Below are positions 45,201-52,680 of a DNA stretch of 64,000 bases, in pieces. This DNA is from G963663365 sp963663365. GTDB lineage: Bacteria > Hinthialibacterota > Hinthialibacteria > Hinthialibacterales > G963663365. The notes below the pieces were generated by a model. The model searched no databases and was not told the origin of the DNA. It saw only the letters and a list, made by a program, of their open reading frames with translations. Made by a program: the position numbers and the translations under genes. How positions within the stretch are numbered: the first letter of the stretch is position 1; each line of letters begins with the position of its first letter. The stretch covers positions 186,001 through 250,000 of the forward strand of contig CAXXIH010000002.1 of the NCBI GenBank assembly GCA_963663365.2. Direction: 5' to 3'.

Positions 45201-45371
45201 CAAGAGGCTTTGGGTATTATTCAAATCGGTCAGCTGCGTTTGGCAGAGACTCCCCGAATGGATATGCCCGGAGCGCGGTTGAATCCGGTTGATCTTAAGA
45301 AACTGAAGAAATATGAATCGTATGTCAGTCCCGCTGCGCAAATAAAGAACGAACGGATTCAAAAACATTAA
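42237..45371 (+). CDS. Hydrazine-synthase-alpha-like dihaem protein 3 with GH32-type N-terminal domain
   Basis: A 1,044-residue secreted protein. The signal peptide (LPLLFFTLFITTVPGAAE) is followed at about 37-188 by a jelly-roll-like domain (FDFESGDLQGWRI, LIGGGSHQNQTYV, VVDAHDGGWGHITCDD) that also occurs in the GH32 protein at 49005-51110. The HzsA-like core starts near 285 (NPILYVARNQYLPDHHNTAT), the best match of the four to the anammox subunit as remembered. It has FDGKRIVVSIRW, STREPKLCQCNRHIMGNLF, LYDRWEYVDKHFG and DARIVPGTECFVATFGSCHDRPWG split over blades, then CIGCHENRL (764-768) and CVQCH (815-819). The C-terminal about 100 residues (after GSYASVYPD) are extra, charged and helical. 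Confidence 0.92.
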   Translation: MKKILHYLPLLFFTLFITTVPGAAEKQVRGDTGGLEIVFDFESGDLQGWRIVEGRLGEPVSDRKFFFNRPQDLYNKQGRYFLTTLIRSGDDRSDKMTGTLESPVFELQSEQMTFLIGGGSHQNQTYVALCTIDGTEVLKAYGKNAEEMRRVTWNTQSLIREKVYLKVVDAHDGGWGHITCDDFRTLGTIDDAATRRHLEQREQAIREKALSSFRIGSAKDVTNLRAAIRDLSGTFEDEYPKAEEFLSHLEQIEGRIKVCTTEEIESLQTQLAGLRYEALKANPLLNRNPILYVARNQYLPDHHNTATLFQNGEINTGSFRGGSALRVIDYKAGGTVTTLLDVPEGVVRDPEVHFDGKRIVVSIRWEASDDTHIYEINRDGSGLYQLTFGKELSDFDPIYAPGGEIVFVSTREPKLCQCNRHIMGNLFAINPDGSNLHQLGRNTLFEGHPSMMPDGRILYDRWEYVDKHFGPAMGLWTVNPDGTNHAIYYGNNAWAPGAILDARIVPGTECFVATFGSCHDRPWGAIAVVDRRKGLDGIEPVVKSWPENIAPYITNHHDYGKGMQRGHPAGGQIDNFTRLQVKYEDPYPLSEKYFLCSRMVEGERMGIFLLDVFGNEILLHEEEALGCFDPMPIASRATPPPIPPRMNFSLDHGLVYVMDVYQGEGMENVERGSVRWLRIVEAPPKLYWTQTNWNLDATQAPAMNWNCTNNKRILGKVPVEPDGSAYFKMPADRFVFFQLLDENDMMVQSMRSGTMVQAGEVAGCIGCHENRLTTAPNQGVPKAMQRPANDLIPWYGEPRDFNYLTEVQPVFDRHCVQCHDYGKPAGEKLNLSGDLGLVFNTSYQELRSKSAYRWFLDSASAPKLLVKAVDDGPAEILPAYAWGSHRSRLVDVIRSGHKGTQLDKESMDRIITWIDMNAPYYGSYASVYPDNVFGRSPLNDEELKRLREITGVAVGEMDTEMRGSQVNFTRPEMSPCLQELQEKNETLYQEALGIIQIGQLRLAETPRMDMPGARLNPVDLKKLKKYESYVSPAAQIKNERIQKH

Positions 45372-45401
45372 AATTACAGCCCATCGGGAGGGGCAAGAAT
45401 C

Positions 45402-48278
45402 ATGAGAATCGGAGCTCAGAATTTCTTTTCTGTAGTTCTTTTGTCGCCCGCCGTAATACTTATCTGCTTTGCACAAGAAATACCGGCGCAATCCATCCCA
45501 GAACGCTTTGCCGCTTTTGAGACAAGAGAAGAATTGATTCAATCCGACTGGCTACGGCAGGAACGAATATTGAGTCTGCCCGACGCCCGGATTCCCGTAA
45601 CATGCGCGGAAGACGCCGCCGGGGGATGCGATGGAATTAAAGAAGGCCGATACGGATTCCATACAGAATCCGAGATTAATCCCTGGTGGCAAGTCGATCT
45701 TGGAGAAAGCCAGGCGATTGATCGAATCGTCATTTATAACCGGTGCGATAGGGATGAACTGGCGAAGAAGGCAAAGACTTTGTGTATTCTCTTCTCCGAA
45801 GACGGCCAACATTGGAATGAGTTCTATAAGCACAACAGAAGTGTGTTTGGGGGCGCTCCGAATTCAGATCCATTGAATGTACCCGGCAAGGGACAACAAA
45901 CGCGTTATGTGCGAGTCGCATTGCGTGAAGAGCAGTATTTCCACCTCGATGAGGTGGAGGTCTATGGTCAAAAGGATAGGGATTTCAATCTAGCTCTCTT
46001 TAAACCGGCAAACCAAAGTTCGATATCGGGCAACTCAAAAAGGAAGATTCGTTTTGAGAAAGACCTTGCGGCCTATTATCCCGTGGATCGAGTTACAGAT
46101 CGTGGTATTCAACTCCTCCGAAGCCTACAAGCGATGGGCATGGACACAACAAGCTCAGAGCGAGAACTCAAAACACTTAAGGCGGCGTATTTAAAAATCA
46201 AAGACAGCAATGATGCTGTCCGAATCCAGACTCTTTATCATCAGGCACGGGGCCTGGTGCGCGAGATAGCGTTTTCGAATCCTCTGCTCGATTTCGATTC
46301 GATTTTATTTGTGAAGCGCATCCCCGGGACTTACAGTCATATGTCCGATCAATATTACGGCTGGTGGTCTCGTCCGGGTGGGGGAATTTATATCCTTAAG
46401 GGATGGAAGGACGAGAATCCACAAACCATCTGCCTTACAGACTCGATGGCGGAAGGCAGTTTTTTAAGGCCCGATCTTTCATTTGACGGGCGGAAGATTG
46501 TGTTTGCCTATTGCCGATACTATCCGGGGCTTCGAGAATGTGAGGATAAAGTCAACAAAGAGAATATACCCGAGGATGCGTTCTATCATTTGTATGAAAT
46601 GAATATAGATGGGAGCGGACTTCGGCAATTAACCTCTGGTGATTACGACGACTTTGACGCGCGTTATTTGCCTAATGGGGAGATTGTTTTTCTTTCGACA
46701 AGGCGTGGTCAATTTATTCAATGCGATGCAGACACGGCCATGTCTACAGTCGGCAAAGCGCTCGGAAACAGTTATGTGCGTTGCGGCGGCGGCAATTGGC
46801 GTCCCGTGGCCATTTATGCGCTTCACACTTTGAATCCCGATACAGGTATCATGCATGCCATCTCACCATTCGAGAACTTTGAATGGACGCCATCGGTTGC
46901 CGCTGACGGCAGGATTCTTTACGCGCGGTGGGATTATGTCGACCGTGACAATATGCCCTACATGAGCCTTTGGTCAACAAATCCCGACGGGACGCAGCCG
47001 CGTATTGTCTATGGGAATTTTACTCATGCGCCCCATGCCATGTTTGAGGCACGATCAATCCCAAACTCATCGAAAATCGTCTTTACGGGCACAGCGCATC
47101 ATTCCATTCTGGGTGGATGCCTTACATTGCTCGATCCCGACCGTGGGGTTGACGGCGAAGATCCGATTACGCGGTTGACTCCTGAAGTCTGTTATCCTGA
47201 AATCGAAGCCTGGCCTTATAGTTATTATGCCAATCCTTATCCTCTATCAGAGACTTTTTATTTGACGGCATGGAGCGATATTCCCTTGGTACGTGAAGGG
47301 GGGGCAAATCCACCGAACGCATTGGGGCTTTATTTGTATGACGCATTCGGAAACTTGGAATTGATTTACCGGGATATGGACATTTCAAGTATGTATCCAA
47401 TCCCGATAAAAATCAGGCAAACACCGCCTGTCATTGCAAGCAACGTAAATTGGAATACAACACGGGATGCGGATTTTCTGCTGCAGAATGTCTACGAAGG
47501 GCTAAAAGATATTTCAAAGGGCACTGTAAAGCGACTCCGGATTGTCGGCGTTCCTCCCAAAACCCAACCGCATATGAATACACCGCGTCTCGGGATCACC
47601 AGAGACGATCCTGGGAAATTTGTTTTAGGAACCGTTCCTGTGGAAGAAGACGGATCTGCTTATTTTCGAGTTCCTGCCGGTGTGGGTGTATTTTTCCAGG
47701 CGCTCGATAAAGATGGTTATGCAGTACAAACAATGCGAACACTGACTTATGCGCAGGCGGGGCAGACTTTATCGTGTATCGGCTGCCACGAATCCCGGAG
47801 CACGGCTCCCGGCAATCAACAAGTGCAAGCAGCCATGCGAGCCCCCTCCAAAATTACTGCGGGTCCCTCCGGCACCTGGCCGCTCCGATATAGCGATCTT
47901 GTCCAGCCTGTTTTAGACCGTCACTGCATTCAATGCCATAATCCGCAGAGCGAACATAAGGAAGCAGCATCAATCCCGCTGAATACGGATGAATCGTATG
48001 ACATGCTTGTGAATGCCGGAAATCCCAGCCTAAAAGATCATGTCTTGTCACGCTATTACGAGGGGCGTTCAACCGCTGGGGCATGTGTGGCACGTAGCAG
48101 TGCGTTATTGGCGATGCTGCGAAACGGCCATCATGATGTCCAACTCACCCCAACCGACTGGGAACGATTGACCACATGGATGGATGTGTATGCGCAACGG
48201 CTGGGCTCATTCAGCGACGAACAAGAAGAGACACTCTTAGCCTTGAGAAATCGCACCGGACATTTATTGGAGCACTAG
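45402..48278 (+). CDS. Hydrazine-synthase-alpha-like dihaem protein 4 with F5/8C domain
   Basis: A 958-residue secreted protein. The signal peptide (about 1-30) precedes a discoidin/F5-8C domain (about 65-191, with PWWQVDLGESQAIDRIVIYNR and HLDEVEVYGQKD), a helical linker, and the HzsA-like core from about 293 (NPLLDFDSILFVKRIPGTYSH). Blades include MNIDGSGLRQLTSGDYDDFDA and ILYARWDYVDRDNMP; the haem part has VPVEEDGSAYFRVPAG, CIGCHESRS (792-796) and CIQCH (842-846). It is closest to paralogue 2 in the core (both have YSHM/YEHM-DQ-YGW/F and LDAFGN-like segments). It is the last gene of the plus-strand unit and ends 24 bp from the tail of prepilin 6. Confidence 0.92.
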   Translation: MRIGAQNFFSVVLLSPAVILICFAQEIPAQSIPERFAAFETREELIQSDWLRQERILSLPDARIPVTCAEDAAGGCDGIKEGRYGFHTESEINPWWQVDLGESQAIDRIVIYNRCDRDELAKKAKTLCILFSEDGQHWNEFYKHNRSVFGGAPNSDPLNVPGKGQQTRYVRVALREEQYFHLDEVEVYGQKDRDFNLALFKPANQSSISGNSKRKIRFEKDLAAYYPVDRVTDRGIQLLRSLQAMGMDTTSSERELKTLKAAYLKIKDSNDAVRIQTLYHQARGLVREIAFSNPLLDFDSILFVKRIPGTYSHMSDQYYGWWSRPGGGIYILKGWKDENPQTICLTDSMAEGSFLRPDLSFDGRKIVFAYCRYYPGLRECEDKVNKENIPEDAFYHLYEMNIDGSGLRQLTSGDYDDFDARYLPNGEIVFLSTRRGQFIQCDADTAMSTVGKALGNSYVRCGGGNWRPVAIYALHTLNPDTGIMHAISPFENFEWTPSVAADGRILYARWDYVDRDNMPYMSLWSTNPDGTQPRIVYGNFTHAPHAMFEARSIPNSSKIVFTGTAHHSILGGCLTLLDPDRGVDGEDPITRLTPEVCYPEIEAWPYSYYANPYPLSETFYLTAWSDIPLVREGGANPPNALGLYLYDAFGNLELIYRDMDISSMYPIPIKIRQTPPVIASNVNWNTTRDADFLLQNVYEGLKDISKGTVKRLRIVGVPPKTQPHMNTPRLGITRDDPGKFVLGTVPVEEDGSAYFRVPAGVGVFFQALDKDGYAVQTMRTLTYAQAGQTLSCIGCHESRSTAPGNQQVQAAMRAPSKITAGPSGTWPLRYSDLVQPVLDRHCIQCHNPQSEHKEAASIPLNTDESYDMLVNAGNPSLKDHVLSRYYEGRSTAGACVARSSALLAMLRNGHHDVQLTPTDWERLTTWMDVYAQRLGSFSDEQEETLLALRNRTGHLLEH

Positions 48279-48301
48279 ACCGCTACACAAAACCGGCTTC
48301 T

Positions 48302-48862
48302 TTACTTTACGTCAAATGGGAAACTGTTTTTATGGTCAGCCCACACGATATATTGCATGTCACCATTTGAAACGAGGCCATTTGACGTGTCGTAAATATA
48401 CCAGTTGTCGCCTTCATGGTCGGAATCGGGGCCATGGCTCCAAACAACGTAGGCAGCATTCCACATGCGCTCATAGAGTTGAGGATAGCGGGATTTATAG
48501 CGCTGATGTTGCCGGGCATTCGGTTCGCAGTGATACTGGCCTTGTGCCGCACTGCTCCCTTTAGCCCGCTGTTGAGGGCTCAATTGAAAAATGTCCTGCA
48601 CGGAACTATTGAGATATGGAATCGGCGTGGTTACATAACGATGTTGAGCAGGATCACCATCAATGTGCGGCGGCCATTTGTTACGGTCAAGATTGTACAT
48701 TAAATAGGCTTCGCCAACGGCTTTCATTTCGGCTTCCGCCCGCGACACCTGAGCCCGTAACCTGGCATTGTTAAAGTTTGGGACTGCAATTGCCGCCAAT
48801 ATACCGATAATCGCAACCACGATTAAAAGTTCGATTAATGTAAATCCATAGGCCTTCTTCAT
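48302..48862 (-). CDS. Type IV prepilin-like (pseudopilin) protein 6
   Basis: A 186-residue protein with a very short leader (MKKAYG), then FTLIELLIVVAIIGILAA and AVPNFNNARLRAQ. The mature part has VTTPIPYLNSSVQDIF, a SHGPDSD segment and C-terminal SNGLVSNGDM. AAGG lies upstream of the ATG. It is tail to tail with the last hydrazine-synthase-like gene and about 140 bp downstream of the GH32 stop, on the same strand. Confidence 0.9.
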   Translation of the reverse strand: MKKAYGFTLIELLIVVAIIGILAAIAVPNFNNARLRAQVSRAEAEMKAVGEAYLMYNLDRNKWPPHIDGDPAQHRYVTTPIPYLNSSVQDIFQLSPQQRAKGSSAAQGQYHCEPNARQHQRYKSRYPQLYERMWNAAYVVWSHGPDSDHEGDNWYIYDTSNGLVSNGDMQYIVWADHKNSFPFDVK

Positions 48863-49004
48863 TCGTGTTACCTTTTTAAATTATGTATGCAAATAATTGT
48901 TAACACAATAAGATGCGTAAGCATGCCACAACCGTTGCGTAGCAGGCAATAGCACACACATCAATCATTTGAATATGTTTAGGCAAAAGTTGGAAATTGG
49001 AGAA

Positions 49005-51110
49005 TTACCATGCCGATTTGAGTTCATAAACCTCCAAAGACACAACCGAACTTCCGTTGCCTTTCGATGACAATATCAGAGATTTGTTTTCGGAATCGAG
49101 GATTGTGCCTATCGGCATATAAATACGTCCTTGATTTGCAAAGATTTCCACTGATGTGCGGTCAACAAGGATTTCCAATTGTATCTGTCCGGCATCCGGG
49201 GAGAGCGGCGCGCTTTTGTCCAGACAAGACAATTTTCTCTCATCCGAATTGTATGTAATACACACACCCCGCACATTCATTTCCAATATAGAATGCTCTT
49301 TCACATCAAACTTCCCACGGATATGTAGAAGTTCTGTATTAACCTCCGAAACCTGCCAAGTATCGGCACCCAGTTTTTTGTTGTCCCATTTATGCGTTTT
49401 TGTATGAAGCGATTCTATTTCACGGACCGGCTCCGCAAACATACGTACACCTTCTTCAGTTTTACGGAGAGTAAGTTTGACCGGGAATGTCATCATCTGA
49501 TTAAAAGGCATCCCCGGCGTATTGATCCGCCCCCACCCAATTTGAATCCGCCGTCCATCCTCTTGAGGAATATCGGTATAAGTCTGCGAGGCATAAAAAC
49601 AATTGCCGTAATTGCCTTGGAGTTTTTCGGATTCAGGTGTAAAGGTTTTGCCATCGAATGAGCCGATTGCATAATTGCCATCCGCGGCATAAAGCACCCA
49701 TTTTTGATTTTTGGGATCATCATCAACAGTGAGAAGAAATATTTCAGGGCACTCAAAAAAACCTTCGATACGGCTTTGAAATTCCCAGTTTTTCAGATCG
49801 CCCGATGTATAAAAGGCGATATACCTGGAATCTTCCCACTCATCAAAAACAGCCATAACCCAGTGCCCGCCGGGTTGATACCAAATCACTTTGGGATCGC
49901 GGCCCTTGTGTTTGACAACCGGATTTTCGGCATAATCCGTAAAGGTACGGCCCCGGTCATTGCTATAAGCGATACATTCACCGCGTCCGGTGCTGGTATA
50001 AGCTGCAATCAAGGCCGGTTCGGAACCGGATTGAAATCCTCCCGTGTTGTCCCAGTCGATGAAGGCGCTCCCAGAAAAGCACCAATCGCCAAATTGATGA
50101 GGATAAAGCGCGATGGGCAATTCCTGCCAATGAACAAGATCAGAACTCACGGCATGGCCCCAATGCATGTTTCCCCATGCCCAACCATAGGGATTGTGTT
50201 GATAGTAAAGATGGTATTCACCTTTATAATAGACAAGCCCATTGGGATCGTTATTCCAACCACGCCGCGATGAGAAGTGAAATTGCGGACGATGTTTTTC
50301 CTTGTAGAGGTTTTCAATACCCGGTATTTGGTCTTTTTGAATAATGGAAGATAAGCCATTTGATGCCGCACGCAGGCGGTCAACTTGAATTGTGATTTCC
50401 TCACCCTTAAACGCCTCAACATCACAAAAGACCCAGAAATCAGGATTGTCATCCGCTAATTCGATTTCAAATTCGCGAACAATGTCTCCATTGCGAGTAA
50501 TTTTCATACGCCGTTTGTTTGCGCCGTTTTTGACAGGAAGATGGATATATCGTTTATCAATTTTCAAGGTTCGCTCCGCAGAAAGAATAAACATTTTGGT
50601 ATCGCTCATCACAATATGGTCGATATTAATATGACCCCAGCCTCCCGTTTCACGATCGACTATTTCGAGCACGGCTTGTTTGCCCAAGAATTCACGTACA
50701 TCCCAAGACTGCCAGTCCAGGTTTTCGCTTCCACCTGGTTTGTCATTCGGCCCGGTGGCTGTTCGAACGACTTTTTTATCGACAATTAAATTCATACACG
50801 TGCTTTCGGGATGGTTGCCACCGCCAATCAGGAAATTGATAAAAGGTCGTTCAACAGAGAACGGCGGAGATATTAACGTTCCGGTAGAAGCGTCGCCGCC
50901 ATGATAACTATTCACCAAACCTTTGCCTTCAAAACCTGTGACTTTCATTTGGCTATCCAGGCTGCCAGGCGCAGGGCTTTGCCCAAATGCATCTCCGGAT
51001 ACAGTCCAATCGCCATACGTGTCATTCTCAAAGTCCGCCACAACGATATCGGGACCTGATCCAGCGGATACAATCAAAAGTGTTGTAGAAACAATCCATG
51101 TTGTCAGCAT
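49005..51110 (-). CDS. Exported GH32 levanase/fructan beta-fructosidase
   Basis: A 701-residue secreted glycosidase with a signal peptide (WIVSTTLLIVSAGSG) and an N-terminal domain of about 145 residues (VADFENDTYGDWTVSG, FLIGGGNHPESTCM, VDRETGGWGHINIDHI) shared with hydrazine-synthase-like protein 3. The GH32 five-blade propeller follows: nucleophile Asp288 in WNNDPNG, RDP at 404-406 stabilising the transition state, and acid/base Glu453 in FECPEIF. The C-terminal beta-sandwich (about 560-701, ending SVEIFANQGRIYMPIG) is complete. Expected substrates are levan, inulin or sucrose. The frame extends to 51218, but the ATG at 51110 has GAGG eight bases before it and starts a normal signal peptide. 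Confidence 0.94.
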   Translation of the reverse strand: MLTTWIVSTTLLIVSAGSGPDIVVADFENDTYGDWTVSGDAFGQSPAPGSLDSQMKVTGFEGKGLVNSYHGGDASTGTLISPPFSVERPFINFLIGGGNHPESTCMNLIVDKKVVRTATGPNDKPGGSENLDWQSWDVREFLGKQAVLEIVDRETGGWGHINIDHIVMSDTKMFILSAERTLKIDKRYIHLPVKNGANKRRMKITRNGDIVREFEIELADDNPDFWVFCDVEAFKGEEITIQVDRLRAASNGLSSIIQKDQIPGIENLYKEKHRPQFHFSSRRGWNNDPNGLVYYKGEYHLYYQHNPYGWAWGNMHWGHAVSSDLVHWQELPIALYPHQFGDWCFSGSAFIDWDNTGGFQSGSEPALIAAYTSTGRGECIAYSNDRGRTFTDYAENPVVKHKGRDPKVIWYQPGGHWVMAVFDEWEDSRYIAFYTSGDLKNWEFQSRIEGFFECPEIFLLTVDDDPKNQKWVLYAADGNYAIGSFDGKTFTPESEKLQGNYGNCFYASQTYTDIPQEDGRRIQIGWGRINTPGMPFNQMMTFPVKLTLRKTEEGVRMFAEPVREIESLHTKTHKWDNKKLGADTWQVSEVNTELLHIRGKFDVKEHSILEMNVRGVCITYNSDERKLSCLDKSAPLSPDAGQIQLEILVDRTSVEIFANQGRIYMPIGTILDSENKSLILSSKGNGSSVVSLEVYELKSAW

Positions 51111-51325
51111 TTGCCAATCCTCAAAATGAAGTGACTGATTATAGAACGGCCGGAACATTCCGGCAAAACATGCAAATGCCGGTATCCATGCGTTAAAACG
51201 CATTGGTCTATAAAACAAATATTTGGTAGCCCCCCGCCCACAAGACGTGGTAAGATGCAGGATGATCCTATTTGGCTTATAAAATCAGCCAAAGCCTTTT
51301 TGCGATAATGTAAGGAGTCCCAATT

Positions 51326-52597
51326 ATGAAACGGCGCGACTTTTTGCGTACAACAACCTCAGCCGTTGCGGCCGGTATGGCTATGCCATCACTTATACCA
51401 AGCGGTGTATTGGCCGCCCCGGGGCGTGCAGGAGCCAACGATAAGGTTGTAATCGGTTTTATCGGCTTAGGCGGACGGGCCAAATGGATTATGAAGAATG
51501 ACGATTTGCCTGGTGCGCATATTGCCGCCGTGGCCGACTGCTATCAACCACGCCTCGAACAGATTGCCGAAGTTATTCCCGGCGGTAAGCCCTATAACCA
51601 ATATCACGATTACCATGAAATGTTCGACAAGGAAAAACTCGATGCAGTATTTGTAGAAACAACAACTCATGCACGGGTTCTGATTTGCCTGCATGCCATA
51701 CAGGCCGGTTTGGATGTGTATGGCGAAAAACCGCTGACACTTACAGTTGAAGAAGGGCGTGTTTTGGTAAACGCCGTACGGAAAAACAAACGCATTCTTC
51801 AAACGGGAACACAACAGCGATCCATGCCGATCAATATGTACGCAAGCCAATTGGTTCGAGATGGGGCAATCGGGAAAATTAAAGAAGTGATTGCCTGCAA
51901 TTTTGAAGGGCCAATGCAATGGATTCCCCAACCCGAACAGCCGATTCCCGATGGTTTGAATTGGGATCAATGGTGCAATCAAACCGAATTGCGTCCGTAT
52001 CACAAAGATCTGCAATTTGGCTGGAGCCGTTGGAAAGATTATGACGGCGGAGGGCAATCGTGGGGAGTGACCGGGTGGGGAACGCATTCACTGGACCAAG
52101 TACAATGCGCCTTGGGGACCGACGATACCGGACCAACAGTAATCGAACCGGTTGGGAGCGGTCCACAATGCAAGGTTTTTATGCATTACGCAAACGGAAC
52201 CGTTCTGAAATTGGAAGGTGAACGAAGGGCGCACGAGGATTTGGGAGCAATCTTTGTCGGAGAAAAAGGCCGTATTGAGATTTTACGAGGTAATTTCATA
52301 TCTGACCTTCCGGAATTGCGAAAAGATGCGCCGCCGATTACGCCGGAAGGGGCCCATGAATCCGAACCTCATTTTGAGAATTTCTTCGAGTGTATCCGCA
52401 CCCGTCAGACGCCAAACGCGGATGTGGAGACCGGACATCGAGCAACAAGTTTATGCCATCTGATCAATATCTGCCGGGATTTAGGACGTACATTGAATTG
52501 GGATCCGAAATCGGAACGGTTTACAGGTGACGACGAAGCAAACCAAATGCTGGCACGCCCCCGGCGCAAGGGATACGAACTGCCCGCAAACGTTTAG
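51326..52597 (+). CDS. Tat-exported Gfo/Idh/MocA-family oxidoreductase
   Basis: A 423-residue protein starting MKRRDFLRTTTSAVAAGMAMP, a clear Tat signal, which implies export with the nicotinamide cofactor already bound. The Rossmann motif is GFIGLGGRAK (about 44-53). The EKP motif of the family, holding the catalytic Lys, is at 134-136 (YGEKPLTLTVEEG), and the C-terminal domain has GWGTHSLDQVQCAL. Exported members of this family are common in planctomycete-like bacteria and act on sugar derivatives or inositol-like compounds. It is divergent from the GH32 gene across 215 bp and 83 bp before the PQQ-propeller gene, so it may be cotranscribed with the latter. Confidence 0.93.
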   Translation: MKRRDFLRTTTSAVAAGMAMPSLIPSGVLAAPGRAGANDKVVIGFIGLGGRAKWIMKNDDLPGAHIAAVADCYQPRLEQIAEVIPGGKPYNQYHDYHEMFDKEKLDAVFVETTTHARVLICLHAIQAGLDVYGEKPLTLTVEEGRVLVNAVRKNKRILQTGTQQRSMPINMYASQLVRDGAIGKIKEVIACNFEGPMQWIPQPEQPIPDGLNWDQWCNQTELRPYHKDLQFGWSRWKDYDGGGQSWGVTGWGTHSLDQVQCALGTDDTGPTVIEPVGSGPQCKVFMHYANGTVLKLEGERRAHEDLGAIFVGEKGRIEILRGNFISDLPELRKDAPPITPEGAHESEPHFENFFECIRTRQTPNADVETGHRATSLCHLINICRDLGRTLNWDPKSERFTGDDEANQMLARPRRKGYELPANV

Positions 52598-52680
52598 CAA
52601 ACTTCATTCTGCTGTAATTCGGTGTGTTGCCGATTTTTCTATAAGTCCATTCTAACAAATTCAAACAAGGAGAATTTGAA

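Noticed and set aside
32602..48278. An anammox (hydrazine synthase) locus
   Set aside because: Only alpha-like proteins are present; beta and gamma subunits and hydrazine dehydrogenase are missing, and the domain fusions and neighbours point to polysaccharide-type metabolism.
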